Source: Rhizobium sp. ICMP 5592 (GTDB lineage Bacteria > Pseudomonadota > Alphaproteobacteria > Rhizobiales > Rhizobiaceae). From it: a stretch of 64,000 nucleotides of DNA. The notes under the pieces were generated by a model. It saw nothing but the letters and a program-made list of their open reading frames with translations, had not been told where the DNA came from and made no database searches. Location of the stretch: assembly GCF_009498525.1 (NCBI RefSeq), contig NZ_QSNT01000003.1:389977-453976 (forward strand), read 5' to 3'. Of the stretch, positions 39,984-48,945 are shown piece after piece (position 1 is the first letter of the stretch; every line of letters starts with the position of its first letter). The position numbers were made by a program, and so were the translations under genes.

Positions 39984-40373
39984 TCAATCGTAGAGATAAT
40001 GTTGCTGCCAGGCGTCGCGCGGCACCTTGTCGCCGATTTGATAGCTGAGATTGCGCACGTCGACATGCTCCGGGTCGGTCGTGCATTTATAGGAGAGATG
40101 ATACCAATCGCCCTTGCTGCGGAAGACGGCGCCAGGAGCATTCATCGAATCCGGCGCCATGTTTGGATCGCCGAAGGTATAGGCAATCACCTTGTCCGGC
40201 TTGAAACCGGTCTTCTCCGTGCCGATCCGCTTCATCGCTTCCGCATCGCAGGCCTGCTCCATCCGCTCGGAAGGATCGAGCTTTTCCAGCTCCTTCTTCA
40301 TGGTCGCATCGACGGCGAGCGCCGAGCTCGCGATGCAGGCCAAAGGCAGGAGAATGGCGATGAATTTCAGCAT
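39984..40373 (-). CDS. DUF930 exported protein
   Basis: A 129-residue protein with a signal peptide (MLKFIAILLPLACIASSALA) and a DUF930 domain, recognised by LEKLDPSERMEQACDAEAM, then VFRSKGDWYHLSYKC. The two cysteines may pair. It occurs in many rhizobia and has no known function. ATG 40373 follows GAGGGACC; the longer frame to 40451 adds nothing. It is convergent with cbpM. Confidence 0.85.
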   Translation of the reverse strand: MLKFIAILLPLACIASSALAVDATMKKELEKLDPSERMEQACDAEAMKRIGTEKTGFKPDKVIAYTFGDPNMAPDSMNAPGAVFRSKGDWYHLSYKCTTDPEHVDVRNLSYQIGDKVPRDAWQQHYLYD

Positions 40374-40667
40374 GAAGTCCGGTCCCTCATTTGTTTGTTT
40401 TCCGGGCTGGGCTGCATCTGCTCCACGAGGGAGCACGATTCTAAGAAACACTTACTATCGACGCGACGCTATGCGGACTTCGTTAAAGAATGTGGTCACA
40501 TCAAGGCAGCCCTACGCGAGGCCAGCCATCGTCATCAGCTCGAGATGAGCTTAAGAGCATCCGCTTGCATGAGGCTTGAGCCGGCAATTGCCGCTTGAAC
40601 CTCGGCCAAGCGCCCTCTATTTCTCTTTCATCGCATACCCGACTTTCATCCCAGAGAAAGCCTCCCA

Positions 40668-42761
40668 GTGTCTTCATTCAAGAACCTCCCCATCCCGCCC
40701 GCCGCACCGAAAAAGCCGGTCACGGATACGCGCCACGGCATTACCCGCAGCGACGATTACGCCTGGCTGCGCGCCGACAATTGGCAGGCGATGTTCAAGG
40801 ATACCTCGATCCTGGACCCGGAAATTCGCGCCCATCTGGAGGCCGAAAACGCCTATATGAATGCCGCGATGGCGGACACGAAAGAGCTGCAGAAGCTGCT
40901 CTTCGCGGAGATGAAGGGCCGCATCAAGGAGGATGACAGCTCGGTGCCGGTCAAAGACGGCCCCTATGCCTATGGCACGCTCTTCGTCACCGGCGGCGAG
41001 CAACCGCATTATTTCCGCGAGGCACGCGATGGCGGCGACCGCAAGCTGCTTCTCGACGGCGACAAAGAGAATGAGGGCAAGTCCTATTTCCGCCTCTCCG
41101 GCATCGACCACTCCACCGACCATAGCCACGGCATCTGGGGCTATGACGACAAGGGTTCGGAATATTTCACGCTGAAGGTCCGCAACCTCGACACCGGCGA
41201 GGATCTGGCCGACGTGATCGAGAACACCGGCGGCGACGGCGTTTGGGCGCCGGACGGCAAGAGCTTCTTCTATACGCTGCAGGACGAGAACCACCGTCCT
41301 TCAAAAATCTTCCATCATATCGTCGGCACGCCGCAATCGGCAGATCGGCTGGTCTATGAAGAGGAGGATTCGGGCTTCTTCATGGGCGTCGGCGGTTCGC
41401 TGCTCGACGACTTCATCTTCATCGATATTCACGATCACGAGACCAGCGAATACCGCCTGATCCCGACCTCGGACCTGACCGCCGAGCCGAAGCTGGTGGC
41501 CGAACGCGACACCGGCATCGAATATGAAATGGCGGAAGGCGGCGATGTCTTCTACATCCTCACCAATGACGGCGACGCCAAGGATTTCAAGATCATGGAG
41601 ACGCCGGTCGACAGACCAGGCAAGGAAAACTGGCGCGACGTCGTGGCCCACAAGCCGGGCACGCTGATCCTCGGCCATGAGGCCTATGCCCGCCACCTTA
41701 TCTGGCTGGAGCGCAAGGACGGCCTGCCGCGCATCGTCATCCGCGACCGCCGCAGCGGCGAAGAACATGCGATCGCTTTCGATGAAGAAGCCTATTCGCT
41801 CGGCCTGCAAGGCTCCGCTGAATACGATACCGACGTCATCCGTTTCTCCTACTCCTCGATGACGACGCCGAGCCAGCTTTACGACTACAACCTGGTAACG
41901 CGCGAGCGCAGCCTATTGAAGACGCAGGAAGTGCCGTCCGGCCACAATCCGGACGACTACGTCACCCGCCGCGTCTTCGCGCCGGCCTGGGACGGAGAAA
42001 CCGTGCCGGTGACCCTGCTCTATCGCAAGGATACGCCGCTCGACGGCACGGCACCCTGCCTGCTCTACGGCTACGGCGCCTACGGCGTCACCATTCCGGC
42101 CGGCTTCAACACCAATTGCCTGTCGCTTGCCGATCGCGGCTTCGTCTATGCCATCGCCCATATCCGTGGCGGCAAGGACAAGGGCTTTGCCTGGTACGAA
42201 GACGGCAAGATGGACAAGAAGACCAACACCTTCAAGGACTTCATCGCCGCTGCCGACTATCTGAATCAACAGAAGTTCACCTCTTACGCGAACATCATCG
42301 CCGAGGGCGGCTCGGCCGGCGGCATGCTGATGGGTGCCGTCGCCAACATGGCGCCGGAAAAATTCGCCGGCGTCATCGCCGCCGTTCCCTTCGTTGACGT
42401 ACTCAACACCATGCTGGACGACACCCTGCCGCTGACGCCGCCGGAATGGCCGGAATGGGGCAATCCGATCGACAGCAAGGAAGAATACGAGCAGATCGCC
42501 GCCTATAGCCCCTATGATAATGTCGGCGAGAAGCCCTACCCACCGATCCTGGCGCTCGGCGGCCTGACGGACCCGCGCGTCACCTATTGGGAACCGGCAA
42601 AATGGGTCGCCAAGCTGCGTGAGAAGAGCACCGGCAACGCGCCGATCCTGCTGAAGACCAACATGGATGCCGGCCATGGCGGCGCTTCGGGCCGCTTCCA
42701 GCGCCTGGAAGAGATCGCCTTCGAATACGGCTTCGCCATCAAGGTCGCCGGCAAGATGTAA
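40668..42761 (+). CDS. ptrB: Oligopeptidase B (protease II), S9 family
   Basis: A 697-residue serine oligopeptidase that cleaves short peptides after basic residues. An N-terminal beta-propeller is followed by the alpha/beta-hydrolase domain. The catalytic Ser549 lies in GGSAGGM, Asp635 in LTDPRVTYW and His670 in DAGHGG. No signal peptide, so it is cytosolic. GTG 40668 follows AGAGAAAG. The length is normal for the family. Confidence 0.94.
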   Translation: MSSFKNLPIPPAAPKKPVTDTRHGITRSDDYAWLRADNWQAMFKDTSILDPEIRAHLEAENAYMNAAMADTKELQKLLFAEMKGRIKEDDSSVPVKDGPYAYGTLFVTGGEQPHYFREARDGGDRKLLLDGDKENEGKSYFRLSGIDHSTDHSHGIWGYDDKGSEYFTLKVRNLDTGEDLADVIENTGGDGVWAPDGKSFFYTLQDENHRPSKIFHHIVGTPQSADRLVYEEEDSGFFMGVGGSLLDDFIFIDIHDHETSEYRLIPTSDLTAEPKLVAERDTGIEYEMAEGGDVFYILTNDGDAKDFKIMETPVDRPGKENWRDVVAHKPGTLILGHEAYARHLIWLERKDGLPRIVIRDRRSGEEHAIAFDEEAYSLGLQGSAEYDTDVIRFSYSSMTTPSQLYDYNLVTRERSLLKTQEVPSGHNPDDYVTRRVFAPAWDGETVPVTLLYRKDTPLDGTAPCLLYGYGAYGVTIPAGFNTNCLSLADRGFVYAIAHIRGGKDKGFAWYEDGKMDKKTNTFKDFIAAADYLNQQKFTSYANIIAEGGSAGGMLMGAVANMAPEKFAGVIAAVPFVDVLNTMLDDTLPLTPPEWPEWGNPIDSKEEYEQIAAYSPYDNVGEKPYPPILALGGLTDPRVTYWEPAKWVAKLREKSTGNAPILLKTNMDAGHGGASGRFQRLEEIAFEYGFAIKVAGKM

Positions 42762-42782
42762 CCGGGATTGCGGGAGGAGCCG

Positions 42783-43304
42783 ATGCCGGTCCATGTCGCC
42801 CTGCTGCGTGCCGTCAATGTCGGCGGCACCGGCACTTTGCCGATGGCGGAGTTGAAGACGCTCTGCGAGGAGATCGGCTTTACCGACGTGAAGACCTATA
42901 TCCAGAGCGGCAACGTCCTCTTCCGTTCGGATGAAGACGAGGTGACGGTGCAGGCGCGCCTGGAAGAAGCCCTGACACACAAGATGGGCAAATCACCGGG
43001 CGTGATCCTGCGCAGCCGGCAAGCGCTGGAAACAGTCGCCGAGGGTTCGCCCTTCCCGCATGCCAAGCCGAACTATCTGCTCGTCACCTTCCTCCCGGAA
43101 CGCGCATCCGTCGATGTTCTGGACAAGCTCGTGGCGCCTGCAGGTGAAGAAGTGCATGCCGCGGGCAAAGAGATCTACGTTTATTATCCTGATGGCTCCG
43201 GCCGCTCGAAGCTGAAACTACCGGCGCTGAAGCTTGGGACCTCGCGGAACCTCAATACGGTGAGGAAACTGGCGGAAATGGCGCGAGAGATGGAAAAGGG
43301 CTAA
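42783..43304 (+). CDS. DUF1697 family protein
   Basis: A 173-residue cytosolic protein of the DUF1697 family, recognised by VALLRAVNVGGTG, the middle segment YIQSGNVLF and the ending GTSRNLNTV. Function unknown. ATG 42783 has an excellent ribosome site (GGGAGGAG). It is 21 bases after ptrB and may be cotranscribed. Its end overlaps the convergent VOC gene by four bases. Confidence 0.88.
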   Translation: MPVHVALLRAVNVGGTGTLPMAELKTLCEEIGFTDVKTYIQSGNVLFRSDEDEVTVQARLEEALTHKMGKSPGVILRSRQALETVAEGSPFPHAKPNYLLVTFLPERASVDVLDKLVAPAGEEVHAAGKEIYVYYPDGSGRSKLKLPALKLGTSRNLNTVRKLAEMAREMEKG

Positions 43305-43693
43305 GGACGCGACGTATCTTGCGGGGATATCCGCCAAGGAGGATCGATACGGTTCGATCCGGCAAAGTAAAGAATGACGCGATTTCCACCGGGATCGAAT
43401 AATTCTGCCTCACGCCATAGCCAATTCTTGTCTTCAGGCCCACTAGTGAACTGGATACCGGATGCACGCAGAGTAAGGATCACGGCGTCGAGATTTTCGC
43501 ACTCGAAATACACGGTGGTTCCCCCGCCACCCTTCTCGCCCTGATGCAAGGAAAAGGTGCTATCTCCGTCCGGGCAGACAAACCGCGCATATCGGGGGCG
43601 AGCATCAACGATCGGCTTCAGACCCAGGGCACAATAGAAATCCCATCCCGCGTTCAAATCCGGCATCGTAACCGTCACCTGGTTCAAGTGCAC
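43301..43693 (-). CDS. Single-domain VOC (glyoxalase-like) protein
   Basis: A 130-residue VOC protein resembling the glyoxalase/bleomycin-resistance group. It starts MHLNQVTVTMPDLNAGWDFY, and the C-terminal strand has FDPGGNRVILYF. The first ligand position appears to be Gln or His (HLNQVTV), so metal binding is possible but uncertain. GTG 43693 has an optimal AGGAGGT. It begins 12 bases after a ParD-type gene and so is in the position usually taken by a toxin. Confidence 0.82.
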   Translation of the reverse strand: MHLNQVTVTMPDLNAGWDFYCALGLKPIVDARPRYARFVCPDGDSTFSLHQGEKGGGGTTVYFECENLDAVILTLRASGIQFTSGPEDKNWLWREAELFDPGGNRVILYFAGSNRIDPPWRISPQDTSRP

Positions 43694-43705
43694 AATCAGT
43701 ACCTC

Positions 43706-43978
43706 CTACTTCGAGCCAAGCTCGGCCTGCCGAAAATAGGCTTCGAAATATTGCTCGACTTCCTCCCCACTCAGATCGGGCCTCGGATCATCCAGTGATG
43801 CCTTGACCTTCTGCCGGATCGCCGCGATCCGTTCCTGATATTCTTCCTCTTCCCGCAACCAGACCCGGACGGCCGCGCGCAGGACTTCGCTGGTCGAGGC
43901 ATAGGCTCCAGCATCGACGCGGCTCTTGATGGCGGCGACCATTTCGCTGGGGAGCGAGATGCTGAGTTTCTCGTTCAC
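43706..43978 (-). CDS. ParD-type ribbon-helix-helix antitoxin, no adjacent parE
   Basis: A 90-residue protein with an N-terminal ribbon-helix-helix (KLSISLPSEMVAAIKSRVD, then YASTSEVLRAAVRVWL) and a charged C-terminal toxin-binding-like tail, typical of ParD antitoxins. ParD normally neutralises ParE. Here the next gene encodes a VOC protein and no ParE-like sequence lies within the neighbourhood. It may be an orphan that regulates the VOC gene or a remnant whose toxin was lost. The small two-gene unit is divergent from selO. Confidence 0.85.
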   Translation of the reverse strand: MNEKLSISLPSEMVAAIKSRVDAGAYASTSEVLRAAVRVWLREEEEYQERIAAIRQKVKASLDDPRPDLSGEEVEQYFEAYFRQAELGSK

Positions 43979-44072
43979 GGCACACTCCTATCCTTGGTGG
44001 GAGAAAGTGGGATAATTTCCTGCTGGAGACAAGCGCCTTGCGCCGCATCTCCACCGGCCCTACCTTAGTCAC

Positions 44073-45581
44073 ATGAGCTCTTCTCTTCACGACAACGCAG
44101 TGCTTGAAGCACCGCCAATACCGTTCGACAACAGCTACGCGCGCCTGCCGCCGCAGTTCTTCGCGGAACAGGCGCCGACGCCGGTTGCGGTACCGCGGCT
44201 GATCAAATTCAACGCGGCGTTGGCGTCCGAGCTAGGGCTGGACGCCAAGGTTCTGGAGCGGGATGGAGCGGCGATCTTTTCCGGCAACGCGCTTTTGCCC
44301 GGCTCCCAGCCGCTCGCCATGGCCTATGCCGGCCACCAGTTCGGCGGCTTCGTGCCGCAGCTCGGCGATGGCCGGGCGATCTTGCTTGGCGAGGTCATCG
44401 ACCGCAACGGCAGGCGTCGCGACATCCAGCTCAAGGGTGCCGGGCCGACGCCGTTTTCGCGGCGCGGCGATGGGCGGGCAGCACTCGGGCCGGTGCTGCG
44501 CGAATACATCGTCAGCGAAGCCATGCATGCGCTCGGCATCCCCACAACACGGGCGCTGGCGGCAGTCACCACCGGCCAGCCCGTCTATCGCGAGGAGGCG
44601 TTGCCCGGTGCAGTCTTCACGCGCGTCGCTGCAAGCCATATCCGCGTCGGCACTTTCCAGTATTTCGCCGCTCGCGGCGATACGGATAGTCTGCGCATCC
44701 TCGCCGACTACGTTGTCGACCGGCATTATCCTGACATCAAGGATCGCAAGAACCGCTATCTCGCGCTGCTGGAAGCGGTGGCCGATCGGCAGGCATCCTT
44801 AATCGCCCGCTGGCTGCATGTGGGCTTCATCCATGGCGTGATGAACACCGACAACATGACGATTTCCGGCGAGACGATCGACTTCGGCCCCTGCGCCTTC
44901 ATGGACACCTACGATCCTGCCACCGTCTTTTCCTCGATCGATCGGCAGGGCCGCTACGCCTATGCCAACCAGCCGGCCATCGGCCAATGGAACCTCGCCA
45001 GGCTTGGTGAAACGCTGCTGCCGCTGATCGATCCGACGCTCGATACCGCCGTTGAACTGGCGAATGGGGTAATCAAGGCCTATGGCGAGCGCTTCCAGAC
45101 GCATTGGCTTGCCGGCATGCGCGCCAAGATCGGCCTCGCAACGGAAGAAGACAATGATCTCGATCTGATCCAGTCGCTGCTAGCGGTGATGCACGAGCAG
45201 GAGGCGGACTTCACCCTCACCTTCCGGCGATTTGCGGCCCTTGCCGCAAGCGGTGACAACGAAGCCGGCTTTGCCGCCAGCTTCAAGGATGCACAATCCG
45301 TCGCACCGTGGCTCGCGCTCTGGCAAGAGCGGCTGGGCCGCGACCCGCAGTCGCCGACTGCGCGTGCAAAGGCGATGCTGGGCGTGAACCCGGCTTTCAT
45401 CCCCCGCAACCATCGCATCGAACAGGCGATCGCCGCTGCCGTCGAGGAGGATGATTTTTCATTGTTCGAGGCGCTGCTGACCGTGCTTGCCAAGCCCTAT
45501 GAGGACCAGCCGGCCTTCGCGCCCTATGCCGAACCGCCACAGCCGGCGGAACGGGTACTGCAGACCTTCTGCGGGACATAA
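44073..45581 (+). CDS. selO: SelO/YdiU protein adenylyltransferase (AMPylase)
   Basis: SelO is a pseudokinase fold that transfers AMP to proteins and affects oxidative-stress responses. The 502-residue protein carries the family motif QLKGAGPTPFSRRGDGRAA (Lys121 and after), the active-site MNTDNM (Asn258-Asp260-Asn261) and DFGP (Asp270). It ends TFCGT: the cysteine sits three positions from the C-terminus, where some members have selenocysteine and E. coli has a cysteine forming a redox disulfide. Length and motifs are normal. Confidence 0.92.
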   Translation: MSSSLHDNAVLEAPPIPFDNSYARLPPQFFAEQAPTPVAVPRLIKFNAALASELGLDAKVLERDGAAIFSGNALLPGSQPLAMAYAGHQFGGFVPQLGDGRAILLGEVIDRNGRRRDIQLKGAGPTPFSRRGDGRAALGPVLREYIVSEAMHALGIPTTRALAAVTTGQPVYREEALPGAVFTRVAASHIRVGTFQYFAARGDTDSLRILADYVVDRHYPDIKDRKNRYLALLEAVADRQASLIARWLHVGFIHGVMNTDNMTISGETIDFGPCAFMDTYDPATVFSSIDRQGRYAYANQPAIGQWNLARLGETLLPLIDPTLDTAVELANGVIKAYGERFQTHWLAGMRAKIGLATEEDNDLDLIQSLLAVMHEQEADFTLTFRRFAALAASGDNEAGFAASFKDAQSVAPWLALWQERLGRDPQSPTARAKAMLGVNPAFIPRNHRIEQAIAAAVEEDDFSLFEALLTVLAKPYEDQPAFAPYAEPPQPAERVLQTFCGT

Positions 45582-45690
45582 GGGAAACTAGCACCTGAAC
45601 TTCTCGAACAACATGAAGGCGATGCGATCTTGATTCACATCGCGACCGTACCGCCCTGATTTGTCGATTGCATTTCGGAACGCTACTATT

Positions 45691-46710
45691 TCACCCAACC
45701 ATGCCCGCAACGATCTTGCCGACCTCGGCGAAGACGGCTTCGATATCTTTTGCAGGCGCGGTGGCTTCGCCGACATAGGTCACAACGAGGATGGGGCCGC
45801 GATCCGGAAGCCAGACAACGGCAACGTCGGCATAGGAGCCGTTCTCGCCGGTGCCGGTCTTGTCGCCGACCTTCCATTCCTTCGGCAGGCCGGCGCGCAA
45901 GCGGGCATTGCCGGTGGTGTTGTTGACCAGCCAGTTCGACAATTGATCCCTTGAAGTCTCCGACAGCGTGTTGCCGAGCGTCAGAAGCCCGATCGTATCC
46001 AGCATGGAATCGGGCGTCGTCGTATCGCGCGGATCGTCCTTGATCGCCTGATTGACGTCTGGCTCCTTGCGGTCGAGCCGAGTTTCGGTGTCACCGGTCG
46101 TGCGCAGCCACGCAGTCAGCGCCGCCGGACCGCCGAAGCTGTCGAGCAACAGATTGCCGGCGGTGTTGTCGCTGAGCGTAATGGCCGCGTTGCAGAGCTC
46201 GGCAATCGTCATACCGTCCGTGCCGGCATGCTTTTCAGTTTCCGGTGAATAGGTGACGACGACATCCTTGCCGTAGGTGACGCGACGGTCGAGCTTCTCA
46301 ACGCCCTGATCGACGCGGGCGAGCACGAAGCCGGCGGCGAGCGCCTTATAGCTGCTGCATAGGGCGAAGCGCTCCGCCTCGCGATAGCCGAGCGAAATAT
46401 TGGTTTCCGTATCCAGCACGGAAACACCAAGGCGACCGCCGGTCCTCTTTTCCAGATCCGCCAGCAGCTTGTCCGCATCCTCGGTTACCTGAGAATTGTC
46501 CGCCCCCTGGGTGCCATCCATTCCATCGTCGTCGTCAGGCGTCGCGGAATTGTCCGGCGCATCGGAGGCGCCCGGCGCTGGAGCCGTCGCGTCCGGGCTC
46601 TTGTTGGCGCTGGCATCCTGCGCGAACAGGGCTTGCGGGCCAAATGTCAGGGCGGGAAGGAGCAGCGCCGAGCCTGCCATGAGGCGGCGGCGGGTAAGCA
46701 AAGTGGGCAT
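45691..46710 (-). CDS. Class A beta-lactamase, probably Tat-exported
   Basis: A 339-residue serine beta-lactamase. The leader TRRRLMAGSALLLPALTFG looks like a twin-arginine signal. Active-site motifs are Ser119-X-X-Lys122 (SSYK), Ser180-Asp-Asn182, Glu216 (RKEPDVNQA) and Lys284-Thr-Gly. Between the signal and catalytic domain is an acidic, Ala/Pro/Asp-rich linker (about residues 31-75) not usual for the class. ATG 46710 follows GGAGG. Which beta-lactams it hydrolyses cannot be judged here. No resistance-gene mobility signs nearby, so it looks chromosomal. Confidence 0.92.
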   Translation of the reverse strand: MPTLLTRRRLMAGSALLLPALTFGPQALFAQDASANKSPDATAPAPGASDAPDNSATPDDDDGMDGTQGADNSQVTEDADKLLADLEKRTGGRLGVSVLDTETNISLGYREAERFALCSSYKALAAGFVLARVDQGVEKLDRRVTYGKDVVVTYSPETEKHAGTDGMTIAELCNAAITLSDNTAGNLLLDSFGGPAALTAWLRTTGDTETRLDRKEPDVNQAIKDDPRDTTTPDSMLDTIGLLTLGNTLSETSRDQLSNWLVNNTTGNARLRAGLPKEWKVGDKTGTGENGSYADVAVVWLPDRGPILVVTYVGEATAPAKDIEAVFAEVGKIVAGMVG

Positions 46711-46795
46711 GCGGAAACCTCCAGCGGAATCAGGCGGATTCAGAGCTAAGCGAGGAATATGGCAAGCCTCTGGCACACCCTTCCTTCAACCCGCC

Positions 46796-47767
46796 TTATG
46801 CCGCCTTTTCGACCGTGACTTCAACGGTGACATGCGACAATTCATGCAGATCCGCCAGCCGGGCCTTGTAGAAGGCCGGATCCCGCGACTCCGGCGTCGC
46901 CACGGCGACGATCGCCGCATGATGACCGGGGCCGACCTGCCAGACATGCAGGTCGGTGATGCGGTCTCCATCGGTCTCGATCACCTCCCGGATTTCATCC
47001 GGCAGCTCTTCGCCGGACGGGATGAAGTCGAGCAGGATCGAACCGGAAGAGCGCAGCAGGCTCAGGGACCACTGCAGGATCACCAGGCCGCCGACGATAC
47101 CCATGAGCGGATCGAGAAAAGTCCAGCCAAAATGACTGCCAAGCACGAGGGCCACGATTGCCAGTACCGATGTCATGGCATCGGCGATGACATGGACATA
47201 GGCCGAGCGTAGATTGTTATCCTTGCCACCCTGATGATGGTCATGGTCGTGACCGTGCTCGTGATGATGATCATGTCCATGCGCGTGACCATGGCCATGA
47301 TGGTGATGACTATGATCGTCACGCAGCAACCATGCACTGACGATGTTGACGAGGAGGCCGACCGACGCGATGGCAATCGCCTCGCGAAAATTGATCGCGA
47401 CCGGGTTCATCAATCGCAGCAGGCTTTCCCAGCCCATCAGCACCGCTATCATGGCAAGGATGATGGCGCTGGCGAAGCCGGCGAGATCGCCGAGTTTTCC
47501 AGTGCCGAAGGTGAAGCGGGCATTATGAGCATGACGGCGGGCATAGAGATAGGCCAGCGCCGAAATCAGCATGGCGCTGGCATGTGTAGACATGTGCCAG
47601 CCATCGGCGGTCAACGCCATCGAGCCATAAAGCGTGCCGGCGCCGATCTCGACGACCATCATCACCGTCGTCAACGCGATGACCAGCCAGACGCGGCGCT
47701 CGTTGCGCCGGTGATCGGCGCCCAGAAACACATGGTTATGCGTCAACGCATCCGAAGAACCACTCAT
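46796..47767 (-). CDS. dmeF: Cation diffusion facilitator DmeF (Co/Ni efflux)
   Basis: DmeF exports cobalt and nickel using the proton gradient. The 323-residue protein has six membrane segments and the metal-site signature ALTADGWHMSTHA (residues 51-63), matched by HVIADAMTS. The cytoplasmic loop between helices IV and V is extremely His-rich, with 17 histidines in residues 152-178. This loop is a known feature of DmeF. It lies 37 bases after dmeR in the same operon. Confidence 0.94.
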   Translation of the reverse strand: MSGSSDALTHNHVFLGADHRRNERRVWLVIALTTVMMVVEIGAGTLYGSMALTADGWHMSTHASAMLISALAYLYARRHAHNARFTFGTGKLGDLAGFASAIILAMIAVLMGWESLLRLMNPVAINFREAIAIASVGLLVNIVSAWLLRDDHSHHHHGHGHAHGHDHHHEHGHDHDHHQGGKDNNLRSAYVHVIADAMTSVLAIVALVLGSHFGWTFLDPLMGIVGGLVILQWSLSLLRSSGSILLDFIPSGEELPDEIREVIETDGDRITDLHVWQVGPGHHAAIVAVATPESRDPAFYKARLADLHELSHVTVEVTVEKAA

Positions 47768-47804
47768 GACATCCGTCTCCTGTTGAATGTTCCAAAGCCC
47801 CTGC

Positions 47805-48077
47805 TCAGCGCAGATAGGTCTTCAGCACATCGGATATTTCATCGACCGCCTGACGACGGTCCGCTTCGCTTTCGGCATGGAGCACATGCTCATGCAGGTG
47901 ATCGTTCAGTATCTCGCCGGTCAGTCCCGTCAGAGCGCCTCGGATGGAAGCGAGAAGCTGCAAGACCTCGCCGCAGGGGCGCTCAGCCTCCAGCGCCCGC
48001 TCCACCGCTTCCATCTGCCCCTTCAGGCGACGGACACGCGAAAGAAGCTTGGCTTGCTCACGAACGGTATGGGACAT
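47805..48077 (-). CDS. dmeR: CsoR/RcnR-family metal-responsive repressor DmeR
   Basis: A 90-residue all-helical repressor of the RcnR group. The nickel/cobalt ligands His3, Cys35, His60 and His64 are all present, which distinguishes it from the copper sensor CsoR. DmeR is expected to repress the dmeRF operon until cobalt or nickel binds, as described in Rhizobium leguminosarum. It is the first gene of the operon, and the operator lies just upstream. Confidence 0.93.
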   Translation of the reverse strand: MSHTVREQAKLLSRVRRLKGQMEAVERALEAERPCGEVLQLLASIRGALTGLTGEILNDHLHEHVLHAESEADRRQAVDEISDVLKTYLR

Positions 48078-48090
48078 GGTGACCTCAAGC

Positions 48091-48116
48091 TATAATATAG
48101 GGGGGTATACTATATG
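48091..48116 (-). promoter_or_regulatory. DmeR operator and promoter element
   Basis: The region reads ATATA-GGGGGG-TATAC with AT-rich flanks, the G-tract flanked by inverted AT repeats that RcnR-type repressors bind. It lies 14-39 bases upstream of dmeR and overlaps the probable -10 element on the minus strand. Confidence 0.8.
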
Positions 48117-48342
48117 TGACACCAAGAGCCAACCCTCTCTTGATGAAGCACGGGTGCGATAGACTGACGCGCCCTCGCGGCAGTTCGGTGCTAAGGAATT
48201 GGCCGGCTGGGCGAGCAGATGGGCCCCCATTGACAAACCCGCCATTCCGGATCATTGATGCGCGCATGATCAAGCACTCGCTCCACACCTGCTCGTATTT
48301 TTGGCTGTACCTGTAAAGGGCGGCTGAGACAGATCATATTGT

Positions 48343-48371
48343 CAACAAGCCGCCGTCAGGCGGCTTTGTTG
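48343..48371 (+). other. Stable hairpin in the leader of the acetyltransferase gene
   Basis: CAACAAGCCGCC pairs with GGCGGCTTTGTTG (one extra T) around a GTCA loop. It resembles a terminator stem but no plus-strand gene ends there. It may be an attenuator or leader structure for the gene starting at 48420. Confidence 0.5.
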
Positions 48372-48419
48372 TATCAGCAGCGTCCTGACGGCTCATTCGA
48401 AACAAGGACGCAAAATGCC

Positions 48420-48908
48420 ATGCTAGACGATAGCGAAATTTCCCTTCTCCGCCCGCCGGTGCTGACCATCCGCAGCGCGCAGCTCCGCGACATGCCGGAA
48501 CTGAACGACATGATCCGGCTGCTCGCCGCCCATCACGGCGACCCCTCCGCCGCAACGCCCGAGCAACTCGAGCGCGATCTCTTTGGCCCGATGCCCTGGA
48601 TCACGGCGCTGGTGGCCGAAGGCGAAAACGGGCTGATCGGCTACGCAATTCTCGTGCCGCTCTACAAAGCGCAGGAAGGCCAGCGCGGCATGGACCTGCA
48701 TCATCTCTTCGTGCGCGACGGCCATCGTGGCCATGGCATCGGCCAACATCTCGTCGACCGCGCCCGCGACGTCGCCCGCAAGGCCGGCTGCAGCTTTCTT
48801 TCCGTTGGCGCGGCAACCGGCAATGTCCAAGCGCATCGCTTCTACGAACAGATGGATTTCAAGCCACGCCCGGTCACCGGCATGCGCTACTTGCAGGCGC
48901 TCGCATGA
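48420..48908 (+). CDS. GNAT family N-acetyltransferase
   Basis: A 162-residue GNAT enzyme with acetyl-CoA binding loop DGHRGHGIGQHLV and the C-terminal NVQAHRFYEQMDFKPRP pattern. Substrate unknown; the fold is close to polyamine and aminoglycoside acetyltransferases. I set the start at ATG 48420, with AAGGA upstream; the longer frame from 48339 would pass through a hairpin. Confidence 0.85.
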   Translation: MLDDSEISLLRPPVLTIRSAQLRDMPELNDMIRLLAAHHGDPSAATPEQLERDLFGPMPWITALVAEGENGLIGYAILVPLYKAQEGQRGMDLHHLFVRDGHRGHGIGQHLVDRARDVARKAGCSFLSVGAATGNVQAHRFYEQMDFKPRPVTGMRYLQALA

Positions 48909-48945
48909 AATGGGCCAGCCGGGATCGCCGTTGACCTTCCTATCG

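Larger units (their letters stand above)
48078..48419. other. Divergent intergenic region
   Basis: 342 bases between dmeR and an acetyltransferase gene. It contains the DmeR operator (48091-48116) and a stable hairpin (48343-48371). The middle part (48120-48340) holds no gene I can support. Confidence 0.6.

Noticed and set aside
41913..42980. 355-codon open frame on the minus strand
   Set aside because: Antisense to ptrB, whose catalytic triad and length are convincing. The shadow protein has no protein-like features.
43301..43978. A complete toxin-antitoxin module
   Set aside because: Only the ParD-like gene is present. The neighbouring VOC protein is not a known toxin, so I do not call a full ParDE system.
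48343..48371. Hairpin as a terminator of a plus-strand gene
   Set aside because: No plus-strand gene ends before it. Treated as a leader structure instead.
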